A stretch of 64,000 nucleotides of DNA from CBDDEC01 sp965198045 (lineage in GTDB: Bacteria; Chloroflexota; Dehalococcoidia; UBA2979). The stretch spans positions 1 through 64,000 of the forward strand of contig CBDAOL010000007.1 of NCBI GenBank assembly GCA_965198045.1, read 5' to 3'. Shown piece after piece: positions 25,918-33,521 of this stretch; the first letter of the stretch is position 1; each line of letters begins with the position of its first letter. Both the position numbers and the translations under genes were made by a program. Below the pieces are notes generated by a model that was not told the DNA's origin, did no database searches, and saw nothing but the letters and a program-made list of their open reading frames with translations.

Positions 25918-25958
25918 CGTGGACCTTTCATCTCGGTGTCGCGTGTGTGACAAGCGTG

Positions 25959-25996
25959 AGTGTCAACCGTAACTATCCCTTGACAGCACGTAGGGC
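25959..25996 (+). repeat. right terminal inverted repeat of IS1595-family copy 2
   Basis: AGTGTCAACCGTAACTATCC onward to GCACGTAG. Two substitutions from the same end of copy 1. Confidence 0.8.
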
Positions 25997-26008
25997 ATGT
26001 GTTCTACT
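25980..26008 (+). promoter_or_regulatory. transposase promoter inside the terminal repeat
   Basis: TTGACA at 25980-25985, a 17-base spacer and TCTACT at 26003-26008. The ATG at 26015 is six bases beyond, so the start of transcription would coincide with the start codon (leaderless message). Promoters placed in terminal repeats are common in insertion sequences. Confidence 0.5.
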
Positions 26009-26014
26009 AGTGCC

Positions 26015-26971
26015 ATGCAACGATACACGGTGATGCAGTTCAACGAGGACTTCCCTGACGAGGATGTGTGCCTCGACTACATCGCGGCGATGGTCTACCC
26101 GGACTTCCCCGCGATGCCTTGCCGTGCCTGCGAGGACGTGACCAAGCATCACCGCATCAGGGGGCGCAAGGCGTACTCCTGCCAGAAGTGCGGCACGCAA
26201 ATCTACCCGCTGGCGGGGACCATCTTCGAGAAGTCGCGCACGCCTCTGCGGTCGTGGTTCTACGGCATGTACCTGATGGCCTCGACGCGCTCGGGGATCA
26301 GCGCGAAGCAGCTTGAGCGCGAGCTAGGCGTCACCTACAAGACCGCGTGGCGGATGTTCAAGCAGATGCGTTCTCTGCTCGACGACAGCAGCGGCCCGCT
26401 CAAGGGCACGGTCGAGATCGATGAGACGTTCTATGGTGGCCGTCCCCGTCACCGCCAGGGCGATGAGGGGCGTGCGCGAGACGAGTACGGGCGATTCAAG
26501 CGCGGCCCGCGCCCTCGCTCCCAGCCGGACGCTAAGAAGCCGATCGTCGGTATGGTCGAGCGCGATGGCGATGTGCGCGCGTTCGTCACCGAAGACGTAA
26601 AGACCCGCACGATTCAGCCGCTCGTCGATGCTCACGTCCTGCCCGAGTCGATGGTCTACACCGACGAGGCGAGGCAGTACGGCTTACTCAAGAGGGCGGG
26701 CTACGAGCACCGGCGCGTCCGCCACAAGGCGCGCGTCTACGTGGACGGCGACGTGCACACGAACACGATCGAAGGTTTCTGGTCGCTGCTCAAGAACGGC
26801 ATTCGTGGCGTTTACCACAGCGTCGGCCGCGACTACCTACAGACCTACGTTAACGAATACGCGTTCCGGTACAACCACCGGGACGATGACTCGCCGATGT
26901 TCAGGACGATCTCCGAGCGCGTTCGCGCGGTGCGAGCTGGCAAGTTCGGCGACTACGCGCCGCTCGGCTGA
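26015..26971 (+). CDS. IS1595-family transposase (ISXO2-like), intact
   Basis: 318 residues from ATG 26015. N-terminal zinc ribbon with CRAC and CQKC pairs (Zn_Tnp_IS1595 type), then a helix-turn-helix stretch (GISAKQLERELGVTYKTAWR), then the DDE/RNase-H-like core (DDE_Tnp_IS1595): Asp in VEIDETFYGG, Asp in YTDEARQYG, and the final acidic residue in NTIEGFWSLLKNGIRG. All three are present, in contrast to copy 1. An ATG 18 bases upstream would lie within the predicted promoter and is less likely. It cuts and joins the element ends in the cytosol. Confidence 0.93.
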   Translation: MQRYTVMQFNEDFPDEDVCLDYIAAMVYPDFPAMPCRACEDVTKHHRIRGRKAYSCQKCGTQIYPLAGTIFEKSRTPLRSWFYGMYLMASTRSGISAKQLERELGVTYKTAWRMFKQMRSLLDDSSGPLKGTVEIDETFYGGRPRHRQGDEGRARDEYGRFKRGPRPRSQPDAKKPIVGMVERDGDVRAFVTEDVKTRTIQPLVDAHVLPESMVYTDEARQYGLLKRAGYEHRRVRHKARVYVDGDVHTNTIEGFWSLLKNGIRGVYHSVGRDYLQTYVNEYAFRYNHRDDDSPMFRTISERVRAVRAGKFGDYAPLG

Positions 26972-27312
26972 TCCTCTGCCTCAACGCTAGAGAGCGGCCG
27001 AGTGTCGATCTCCCGGTGCCGCACTTCTGCCTCCGTAAACCTCTGTCGCGCTACAGCATCGAAGTGCGGCACCAACTGACAGAGACAACCGCCTCGAGCA
27101 CCAACGGCACCGAGCCTGCGACAGTCGAACAGGAGACTGTTTAGGGAAATCCCGAGCCCGAGGAGGGCCTGTGTTGGCTAGGTCGGCCAACCCTCCTCGG
27201 GCGGGAAGGACCATCGGGATGGAAGCCATCCCTGTGGTGGCGGAAGTCGCGGCTAATGCCCGCGGCGACCGTGCACCGATGCTCTTAAGAGCAGTGTAGA
27301 CGAACCGGGCGC
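26972..27312. other. hairpin-rich non-coding block, copy 2
   Basis: Inverted equivalent of 2722-3062 with all stems preserved, including the 14-bp palindrome at 27280-27293 and the 13-bp stem near the transposase stop. It again separates convergent genes. Confidence 0.6.
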
Positions 27313-27483
27313 TTAGGCGTCTGGGATGCGCCGCGTGGCCGATCGTCTGATCAGGTCGCGCAGCGCGCTCCGCTGGTCGTCACCAGCCGCAGACCGCTCC
27401 TCCTGCATCGCCAAGATGTCAGGGTCGCGGACTTCGCCGTCCTCGCAAGACGGTCGTGGGCGCCTCGATGATGATCCACCCAT
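27313..27483 (-). CDS. IS1595 passenger protein 3 (second copy)
   Basis: Identical 56-residue frame to 2551-2721. It follows passenger gene 2 by 20 bases. Function unknown. Confidence 0.45.
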   Translation of the reverse strand: MGGSSSRRPRPSCEDGEVRDPDILAMQEERSAAGDDQRSALRDLIRRSATRRIPDA

Positions 27484-27503
27484 GCATCAAGGATACACCG
27501 GCC

Positions 27504-27755
27504 CTAGCTGCCCAGCTGATCGATCGCGTCGTCGATGACAGCACGCGCAACGCCGAGGTTGTCGAGGGCATCGACGAGCGTGTCGCTAGGTACGTCGTCG
27601 TCCGCACCGATTTCCAGAAGGAAGTACTCGGCTCGTAATCCGTGGACCAGTGTTCGGTACAGCTCGCCTGACGCTAGATGGGCGATCTGCGCATATCCGA
27701 CGCGATGCATCACTTCATAGACATCGGCTTGCGTGAGTCGAGTTTTAGGTGGCAC
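27504..27755 (-). CDS. IS1595 passenger protein 2 (second copy)
   Basis: Identical 83-residue protein to 2279-2530. Here its upstream partner is reduced to a stub, so if passenger gene 1 encodes a controlling or neutralising factor, this copy would lack it. The retained perfect identity suggests either recent duplication or selection. Confidence 0.6.
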   Translation of the reverse strand: MPPKTRLTQADVYEVMHRVGYAQIAHLASGELYRTLVHGLRAEYFLLEIGADDDVPSDTLVDALDNLGVARAVIDDAIDQLGS

Positions 27756-27824
27756 CGATGGCTAGATCAGGGAGCTTGAAGGACTCCCGACTGATGCTTC
27801 GGCCGTCGTCAGTCTCGCCGCGCC
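27745..27824 (-). pseudogene. 3' stub of IS1595 passenger gene 1
   Basis: Only the last 26 codons or so (RISRESFKLPDLAIGAT region) remain; the rest, with the element's left end, was deleted at 27824. Confidence 0.8.
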
Positions 27825-28432
27825 TCGCTGTACGCGTTCGACGCCGCCACCATCGAGGGCAGGTCACAACTGCTCCAGCAGGCCCTCCCGACCACGCTCA
27901 ACCTCCTGGACGAGTGGCTCTCACCTGCCGCTCGTCGCGTGCTCTCAGCCCTGCCCGAGGTCTACGTGGCGCTGTTCAGCTACTCCCGCCTGGGCAGCGG
28001 GCGCACACTGATCCACGGCGACGCTCACGTCGCGAACATCCTGTTCCGAGCAGACGACGACCCGGTGATGATCGACTGGCAGCTAGCCTCCTCGGGAGCC
28101 GGGACCGAGGACCTCGCGCGCTTCATGCTGCTCAGCATGGGCGTCGATGAACGGCGCGACAGCCAGCAGGCCATGCTCGAGGCCTACGCGACGGCGGACT
28201 CGAGGCCTACGCCGACTGGCCGGGGGGCGCCGCGCGCCCACCTGTGACGATCGAGGCGGAAGTCGGCGCGATGACGCTGCTCCATCTGGGGAACCTCACT
28301 CTGGGCATGCCCAACGTCGAGTTGTCGACGGAACAGGGGCGGGAGACCATCGCCTCGGTCAGTCCGCGCTTGAAAGCCGCCGCAGAGGACTTCTCGGACC
28401 TCGAGTCGGTGCTGGCGCCGATCCTCGGCTAG
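27825..28432 (+). pseudogene. phosphotransferase (APH family) remnant, truncated by the IS and frameshifted
   Basis: C-terminal part of an aminoglycoside-phosphotransferase/choline-kinase-like enzyme. The Brenner motif LIHGDAHVANILF and the metal-binding VMIDWQLASSG are intact, so the ATP-side catalytic core is recognisable, but the N-lobe is missing: the frame runs straight out of IS sequence at 27825. A further break follows: the frame ends at 28247, while another frame (LEAYADWPGG to the TAG at 28430) continues the protein. CTCGAGGCCTACGC occurs at both 28176 and 28199, 23 bp apart, which may mark the event behind the frame change. Not functional as it stands. Its last codon shares CTAG with the convergent response regulator stop. 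Confidence 0.8.
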
Positions 28433-29067
28433 ACGCGCCGGATCACGCCGCGCTCGATCGCTTCCGCGACGGCGGCGGTGCGGTTCGTGACGTCGAGGCG
28501 GGTGAACAGCTCGCTGAGGTGGAACTTGACTGTGCGTTCGGCGATGCCGAGCCGCTGCGCGATCTCACGGTTGGTGCGGCCGGCGGCGAGCTCGCGCAGG
28601 ACTTCGACCTGCCGCTCGGTCAGTCCTCGTACGTCGTCGAGGCCGGCAGCGACTCGGTCGCTGACCTCGGGCGGCAGATCGACGCCACCCGTGGCGACGG
28701 TGCGGATCGCTTCGAAGAGGCGCTCGCTGGGCGCGCCCTTCAACACGTAGCCGCGAGCGCCCGCACGCACGGCGCTGAAGATGCGGTCGTCGGTGGCGAA
28801 TGCGGTGAAGACCAGGCAACGCGTGCCGGGCGTGTCGCGGCGGATGTGCTCGATCGCGGTCACCCCGTCCGCCGGCGGCAGCTCGAGGTCGATGATCGCC
28901 ACGTCCGGTCGCGCCGAGGCGCAGACCTCGACGGCCTCCGTCGAGGTAGCGGCGGTGCCGACGATGCTGAAGTCCGGCTGCGTCTGCAGGATGCCGACGA
29001 GCCCGTCGCGGACGACGGGATGATCGTCGGCGACGACGATCGTCGTGGCGCGGGAGCGGGTCGTCAC
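28429..29067 (-). CDS. two-component response regulator, NarL/FixJ type
   Basis: 212 residues. Receiver domain: VADDHPVVRDG near the N-terminus, phospho-acceptor Asp in VAIIDLELP, Thr/Ser position in LVFTAFATDD, Lys in YVLKGAPSERL. C-terminal LuxR helix-turn-helix: LTERQVEVLRELAAGRTNRE and IAERTVKFHLSELF. GTG 29067 is favoured because GAGGA sits seven bases upstream; an ATG at 29094 would overlap the kinase gene further. It follows the histidine kinase gene directly and is almost surely its partner. Confidence 0.93.
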   Translation of the reverse strand: MTTRSRATTIVVADDHPVVRDGLVGILQTQPDFSIVGTAATSTEAVEVCASARPDVAIIDLELPPADGVTAIEHIRRDTPGTRCLVFTAFATDDRIFSAVRAGARGYVLKGAPSERLFEAIRTVATGGVDLPPEVSDRVAAGLDDVRGLTERQVEVLRELAAGRTNREIAQRLGIAERTVKFHLSELFTRLDVTNRTAAVAEAIERGVIRRV

Positions 29068-29077
29068 GAGCTGGTCC

Positions 29078-30247
29078 TCATGCGGCGCCCTCATAGCCGA
29101 CGCTGACCTCGACCCGCGTGCCCTCGCCGGGCGCTGTCCGCAGGCGGAAGTGGCCACCCATCAGCTGGACGCGCTTGCGCATGCTGTAGAGCCCGTAGCC
29201 GTGCGGCGAGCTGGACGCGCGCGCGCGATCGAACCCGCGCCCATCGTCCTCGACGATCAGGCTGATGCGCTCGCCGCCGCGATCACGGAGCCGCACGCTC
29301 ACGTTCGTGGCATCCGAGTGCTTCACGACGTTGTGCAAGCCCTCCTGCACGACGCTGTAGAGCCCGTGTTCGATCGCTGGAGCGGGGCGGCGATCGAGTG
29401 GCTCGACCTCCAGCGTGACGCTGATGCCGTGCTCTGCCTCGAACTCCTCGCCGAGACGTCGCACCGCCTCGACGAACTGGTAACGCTGCAACGCCGGCGC
29501 GCCGAAGTCAGTGATCGCTGCTCGTGCCTCGACGACGCTTTCGCGCGCCATCTCGAGGGCGCGCCCGACCGTGTTGCGGGCAGCGTCCGGGTCGTCGTCG
29601 ATCAGGATGTCGGCCGTCTCGAGCTGCAGCGCGATGCCGGTGAGGCGTTGCAAGACGCCGTCGTGGAGGTCGCGCGCCAGGCGCTCGCGCTCGTCGCGCG
29701 TGGCACGCTCAGCCGTCTCGCCCAGGAGCCGCAGCCGGTCAACCGCCATGCCGAGCTGGCTCCCGATCGTGGTCAGCAGCGAGAGCTCATCCTCGGACAG
29801 CGTCTGCCAGTCGGAACGGGCGACGTTCATGATCCCCATGCGCCGGCCGGCGGCGTAGAGCGGGATGCTCGCATGGTGGGTGAGCTGGTCCGGGTTCTCG
29901 CGATTGACCGCGAAGAGCCGGCTGCAACGCAGGACGCCGACGTTGGCAGCGCCCTCCGGGTTCTGATCGATCAACGACTCGAGGCACCAGCAGAGCCCCG
30001 CCCAGCGTTCCGGCTCGCTGGCCGAGATCGGCGGCAGCCGCTTGCTGGTCAGCAGCGTCGGCTCCTCCGTGTCCTCGTCGAGGAGGTAGACCCAGCCGCT
30101 GTGCAGCCCGAGCAGGTCGCAGACCTCCTCGAGGGCGGTCGCCATCAACGAGGGCAGGTCGCTGCTCTCAGCGATCGCGCCGGAGACGCGCTGCAGCGCC
30201 TCGATCTGTCGCTCGGTCGTGAGCGCCGCGCGCTCCGGGTCGGCCAT
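29078..30247 (-). CDS. GAF-domain sensor histidine kinase (HisKA_3 type)
   Basis: 389 residues, no transmembrane segment, so a cytosolic sensor. A short N-terminal coil leads to a GAF domain (about residues 25-170; DLLGLHSGWVYLLDED, then CSRLFAVNRENPD). The dimerisation/phospho-acceptor helix ERLARDLHDGVLQRL contains the conserved His followed by Asp. The ATPase domain has VVQEGLHNVVKHSDA (N box) and VEDDGRGFD (G1 box). GGGGAGGG precedes ATG 30247. The signal, perhaps a small molecule or redox state, is unknown. Operon with the NarL-type regulator downstream. Confidence 0.93.
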   Translation of the reverse strand: MADPERAALTTERQIEALQRVSGAIAESSDLPSLMATALEEVCDLLGLHSGWVYLLDEDTEEPTLLTSKRLPPISASEPERWAGLCWCLESLIDQNPEGAANVGVLRCSRLFAVNRENPDQLTHHASIPLYAAGRRMGIMNVARSDWQTLSEDELSLLTTIGSQLGMAVDRLRLLGETAERATRDERERLARDLHDGVLQRLTGIALQLETADILIDDDPDAARNTVGRALEMARESVVEARAAITDFGAPALQRYQFVEAVRRLGEEFEAEHGISVTLEVEPLDRRPAPAIEHGLYSVVQEGLHNVVKHSDATNVSVRLRDRGGERISLIVEDDGRGFDRARASSSPHGYGLYSMRKRVQLMGGHFRLRTAPGEGTRVEVSVGYEGAA

Positions 30248-30349
30248 GGCGGGCCCTCCCCACACCATGCTAGCCCCGTCGGGTCGACGCGCTCCTGTCT
30301 CATCGGACAGGCTGGCGACTGCGGTGGCGCGGAGCCGTCGAGGCGTTGC

Positions 30350-31183
30350 CTAGACCTCGTAGACCTCGCCCTCGGAGCCGGTGAAGAACTCGAAGGGGTG
30401 ATGCTTCGCCCGGATGCGCTCCGCCTCCGCCTCGAGGACCTCATCGGGGTGGCTGGGGTCGTGGTGGATGGTGCAGAGCTTGCGGACGCCGGCGAGCTCC
30501 GCGAACGCCACGGTCTGGTCGATGGTGCTGTGCCCCCAACCGATGTACTGCGGGTACTCGTCGGCAAGGTACTGAGCGTCGTGCAACAGCAGGTCGACGC
30601 CCTTGGCCAGACCGTAACCGGACACCCAGGTCGGGTCCGTCGGCACCTCGAGTCCTCCGAGGGCTGGCTCATGGTCTGGCATGTACGCGAGCGATCGCCC
30701 GTCAGCCGTGACCCGGAATCCGAGTGTCGTCTGTGGGTGCAAGACGTAGTCGGAATCCACGAGGAAGGGTCCGATCTCGGTCGTCTCGGCGGAGAGCTCG
30801 TGCAGATGGACGTGGTCCTCGAGGTCCCGCAGGACGACCGGGAAGAGCGGTGGCGAGAGGTAGCGCGTGAGCCGTCGCTCGAGCGGGGCGGAGATCGAAC
30901 GCGGGCCCCAGATGTGGACATCGACGTTCTCATCGTGCAGTTGCGGGAAGAACCCCAGCCCAATGATGTGGTCCATGTGGAGGTGGGTCAGCAGCACATC
31001 GACGCGATCGACCCGACCGAGGATCGCGTCGCCGAGACCGCGGATGCCGGAGCCCGCGTCGAGCACCAGCAGAGCGTTGTTGTCGGCGCGCACCTCGACG
31101 GAGGAGGTTTCACCGCCGAAGCGCACCGTGGAGTGGCCGGCGCTGCTGATCGAGCCGCGCGCGCCCCAGAGCTTGACGTGCAT
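30350..31183 (-). CDS. MBL-fold metallohydrolase
   Basis: 277 residues. Metallo-beta-lactamase fold with metal motif LLTHLHMDHIIG (HxHxDH), Asp in LLLHDAQY, and a His in CTIHHDPSHPD. The N-terminus KLWGARGSISSAG and LVLDAGSGIRGLG place it in the branch related to PhnP and to bacterial cyclic-nucleotide phosphodiesterase-like enzymes. Reaction unknown; phosphodiester hydrolysis is the best guess. ATG 31183 overlaps the stop of the PAS gene (TGATG), so the two are translated together. Confidence 0.88.
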   Translation of the reverse strand: MHVKLWGARGSISSAGHSTVRFGGETSSVEVRADNNALLVLDAGSGIRGLGDAILGRVDRVDVLLTHLHMDHIIGLGFFPQLHDENVDVHIWGPRSISAPLERRLTRYLSPPLFPVVLRDLEDHVHLHELSAETTEIGPFLVDSDYVLHPQTTLGFRVTADGRSLAYMPDHEPALGGLEVPTDPTWVSGYGLAKGVDLLLHDAQYLADEYPQYIGWGHSTIDQTVAFAELAGVRKLCTIHHDPSHPDEVLEAEAERIRAKHHPFEFFTGSEGEVYEV

Positions 31184-31578
31184 CAGGGGTGGACTTCCCA
31201 GAACACCACGACCGCGCCGAGGTGGCGGTCGCCCTGTCCGCTGATCGGGATGGCCGTGAGGTCGATCAGGTGCGACAGGCCATCGAACGCCTCGAAGCGG
31301 AGCCGACCGTGCGCAGGCTGACGTCGGCTGAGGGCAATCGAAACAGGCAGGTCCTCACTGGAGATGGGCTCGCCATCCTCACTCGTCGTGGCGAACAACT
31401 CGGCCAGGTCGGACGCGACGATGGGGCCTCGCTGGTCCTCCCACGCGCGCCCGATCAGGGGCTCCGCCGCCTCGTTGTAGAACAGCAGATTGCCGTCCGC
31501 GTCCATCACCCACACCGGCACGGCCAGATAGGTGGCCAGCTGCTTCAGCAGGATCACCTCGACGGGTTGCGAGGTCAT
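31183..31578 (-). CDS. PAS domain protein
   Basis: 131 residues, essentially one PAS domain: VPVWVMDADGNLLFYNEAAE, then PLIGRAWEDQRG and a beta-rich end (HLGAVVVFWEVHP). No output domain, so it must signal through a partner, plausibly the MBL hydrolase with which it is coupled by a TGATG overlap. ATG 31578 follows GGAGGGACG. Ligand unknown. Confidence 0.85.
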   Translation of the reverse strand: MTSQPVEVILLKQLATYLAVPVWVMDADGNLLFYNEAAEPLIGRAWEDQRGPIVASDLAELFATTSEDGEPISSEDLPVSIALSRRQPAHGRLRFEAFDGLSHLIDLTAIPISGQGDRHLGAVVVFWEVHP

Positions 31579-31630
31579 CGGCGTCCCTCCTCTGGGCAGT
31601 CGCGGCACGTCTGGTCCACCGTCGGCGGCG

Positions 31631-32620
31631 TCATTGCCAGCCCACCGCGTAGGTCACGTGCTCGCCGGCCAGGCCTTTGAGTTGCATCGGCTCGCGCTCG
31701 GTGAACTCGAACCCCTCGACGTTCGTGAGCCCTTCGACCACCGTCGCCGAGATGAGGATCTCGTCACCGACCGCCGCCGCGGCGATGCGGGAGGCGAGCA
31801 CCACGTCGCGTCCGAAGAAGTCGCCGGCCGCCCGGATCGGCTCGCCCGTGTGCATCCCGATGCGGTGACGCAGATGAGGGCCGTCTGGCGCATGCACCTC
31901 GTGCAGGTCTTGCTGCATCGCCACGGCGCAGCGCAATGCGTCATCGGGCTCGGAGAAGGCCAGCATGAATCCATCGCCGAGGTGCTTGACCTCGATGCCA
32001 TGGTGCTCACCCACGAGCCGGCGCACAGCGCGATCGTGACGTTCCAACAGCGACACCCATGCCTCGTCTCCCAGCTGCTCATTGAGGGCGGCGGAGTTCT
32101 CGATGTCGCAGAAGAGGAGGGTGACCGGACCCTCGCGCGCGGGCTCCCACACCACCTCCGGTCGCTGCGCGGCAACCGAGCGCGCGATCGTCTCCACCGT
32201 GCTGGGGAAGGTTTGGCCCGGCGAGACACGAGCGTCCGGCACGGAGAGGTGCGTCTGCGCGAAGCGCCAGCGACCTCCATCGCAGACCAGCACCGCTGTC
32301 AGGCGCAGAGCCTCCTCGTGTGCGCCCTCGCTATCCGTCCAGTCGAGTCGCAACCCAGCGGCCAGCCAGGCGACATCGTCGTGGGTGGAGATACGCACCC
32401 AGCGCCGTCCGAGGGCGAACGAGGCCGGTTCGGCGCGCACACGCTCGGTGTGCTCCCAGATGTCGTCCACGCCCGCCGTGATCTCGTCGGCAGCGGTGCC
32501 CAGAGCGAGCGTGTCCGCGTCGTCGATCCACGCGTCGCGCGTGGCGGCCTCGTCAGGCTGCGCCAGGTACTCGTCGAGTACCTCGAGGATGTCCGCCTCG
32601 CTCGTATCTTCTGGCTGCAT
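31631..32620 (-). CDS. SnoaL-like domain fused to class III adenylate/guanylate cyclase
   Basis: 329 residues. N-terminal about 130 residues look like a SnoaL/NTF2-type domain (DEYLAQPDEAATRDAWIDDA, then RRWVRISTHDDVAWLAAGLR, WRFAQTHLSVPD). The C-terminal cyclase domain (about 165-329) has the first metal Asp in LLFCDIENSAAL, the second in KHLGDGFMLAF, and the Arg in VVLASRI. The Asn that stabilises the transition state in canonical enzymes appears to be Val here, so activity is uncertain. Domain fusions of this type with other sensors recur at 53.9-61.1 kb in this window. Start ATG 32620. Confidence 0.88.
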   Translation of the reverse strand: MQPEDTSEADILEVLDEYLAQPDEAATRDAWIDDADTLALGTAADEITAGVDDIWEHTERVRAEPASFALGRRWVRISTHDDVAWLAAGLRLDWTDSEGAHEEALRLTAVLVCDGGRWRFAQTHLSVPDARVSPGQTFPSTVETIARSVAAQRPEVVWEPAREGPVTLLFCDIENSAALNEQLGDEAWVSLLERHDRAVRRLVGEHHGIEVKHLGDGFMLAFSEPDDALRCAVAMQQDLHEVHAPDGPHLRHRIGMHTGEPIRAAGDFFGRDVVLASRIAAAAVGDEILISATVVEGLTNVEGFEFTEREPMQLKGLAGEHVTYAVGWQ

Positions 32621-32742
32621 CCGGTCCCTAGTTGCCGCTGCGCACGCCCCTCGGCGCGCGGCCTACAAGGTAGCGTTCTGACTAAGTTGGGTGGGGACGT
32701 CGAGATCGCTTGTGTGAACGAGTTCACACAACGGAGCCGAGC

Positions 32743-33501
32743 CTAGACGAGGTTGAAGCGAGTCCCGCAGATCAGCAGCGAGCGTTCGCCGGTGCGACAG
32801 CCCCGCGCCTCCGCTTCGCGGACGATGTGCTCGGCGTTCGCCGCCTCGATGTCGAGCCCGCCGAGCCCTTCGCCTCGGCCGTCGCTGACCTCGACGAAGC
32901 GCAGCACGGCGGCGTCGAGGGTGATCCCAGGGCCGCTGGGGGTTGCCTCGACGGGGCGTCCGAGTACATCGCTCCAGCGTGCCGCCAGGCCCGAAGGGTC
33001 GTCGCTCTGCAGCTCGGCCGCGGTGAGGCGACGCGTGACGTCGAGGCGCTGTGCCGCCTGCCAATCGGGACCGGCCGGCCGCCATTGTCCGGCCGGATCC
33101 TCGTCGTCCTCGTTCTGCCGCAGCTCCGCGATCGCGGCGGGCAGATCCTTCGGGTGCAGCTGGATCCCGGCGTTCGGGCCATCGCCCGAGTCGCCGACGA
33201 GCCGCACGCCGAGGCCGAGCACACGGTCACGCGCCGTCGGCACGTCGTTCGTCTGCATGATCACCATGTACCCGCCGTCACCGCCCCGACGATCGAGGTA
33301 GCGTCCGCCCGCGGTCCCCTCCTCGATCGGCGCGACCACCTCGAGGAAGCTGTTGCCGATCGGCATCAGGAAGTTGTGCAGCCCGAAGCGCCCGACACCC
33401 GGGTCGCGGTAGCAGACCTCCAGTCCGAGGATCGCCCGGAGGTCCTCCTCGACGGCGTCGAGGTCGCGAGCGACGAGTGCGATCTGTCTCAAGCGCAACA
33501 T
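32743..33501 (-). CDS. VOC protein with two glyoxalase-like modules
   Basis: 252 residues: first module RLRQIALVARDLDAVEEDLR to LGVRLVGDSG, second module from about residue 150 (LDVTRRLTAAELQSDDPSGL onward). This resembles the Glyoxalase-like domain family seen with amino-acid or lactone enzymes. The closing ICGTRFNLV is short of a DxxGN motif. The glutamine-synthetase-like gene is 20 bp upstream, suggesting one transcript. Confidence 0.82.
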   Translation of the reverse strand: MLRLRQIALVARDLDAVEEDLRAILGLEVCYRDPGVGRFGLHNFLMPIGNSFLEVVAPIEEGTAGGRYLDRRGGDGGYMVIMQTNDVPTARDRVLGLGVRLVGDSGDGPNAGIQLHPKDLPAAIAELRQNEDDEDPAGQWRPAGPDWQAAQRLDVTRRLTAAELQSDDPSGLAARWSDVLGRPVEATPSGPGITLDAAVLRFVEVSDGRGEGLGGLDIEAANAEHIVREAEARGCRTGERSLLICGTRFNLV

Positions 33502-33521
33502 GCTGTCACCCCCGCGGCCGA

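Larger units (their letters stand above)
25959..27824 (+). mobile_element. IS1595-family element, copy 2: intact transposase, distal end lost
   Basis: 1,866 bp matching 2210-3838 in inverted orientation with only scattered substitutions. It includes the right terminal repeat, the full transposase, the hairpin block, passenger genes 3 and 2, and the last 80 bases of passenger gene 1. At 27824 identity stops inside passenger gene 1 and a truncated phosphotransferase gene begins directly, so the left end was removed by a deletion that also took the first part of that gene. With one end missing it cannot move as a unit by itself, but its transposase could act in trans on copy 1. Confidence 0.85.

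Noticed and set aside
3839..25958. The 22-kb interval as a composite transposon
   Set aside because: Copy 2 lacks its distal end and the cargo is ordinary core metabolism and lhr; inversion is a better reading than transposition of the block.
29045..31321. 758-codon plus-strand frame opposite the kinase and MBL genes
   Set aside because: Antisense shadow; no motif, while the minus strand has four coupled genes with clear domains.
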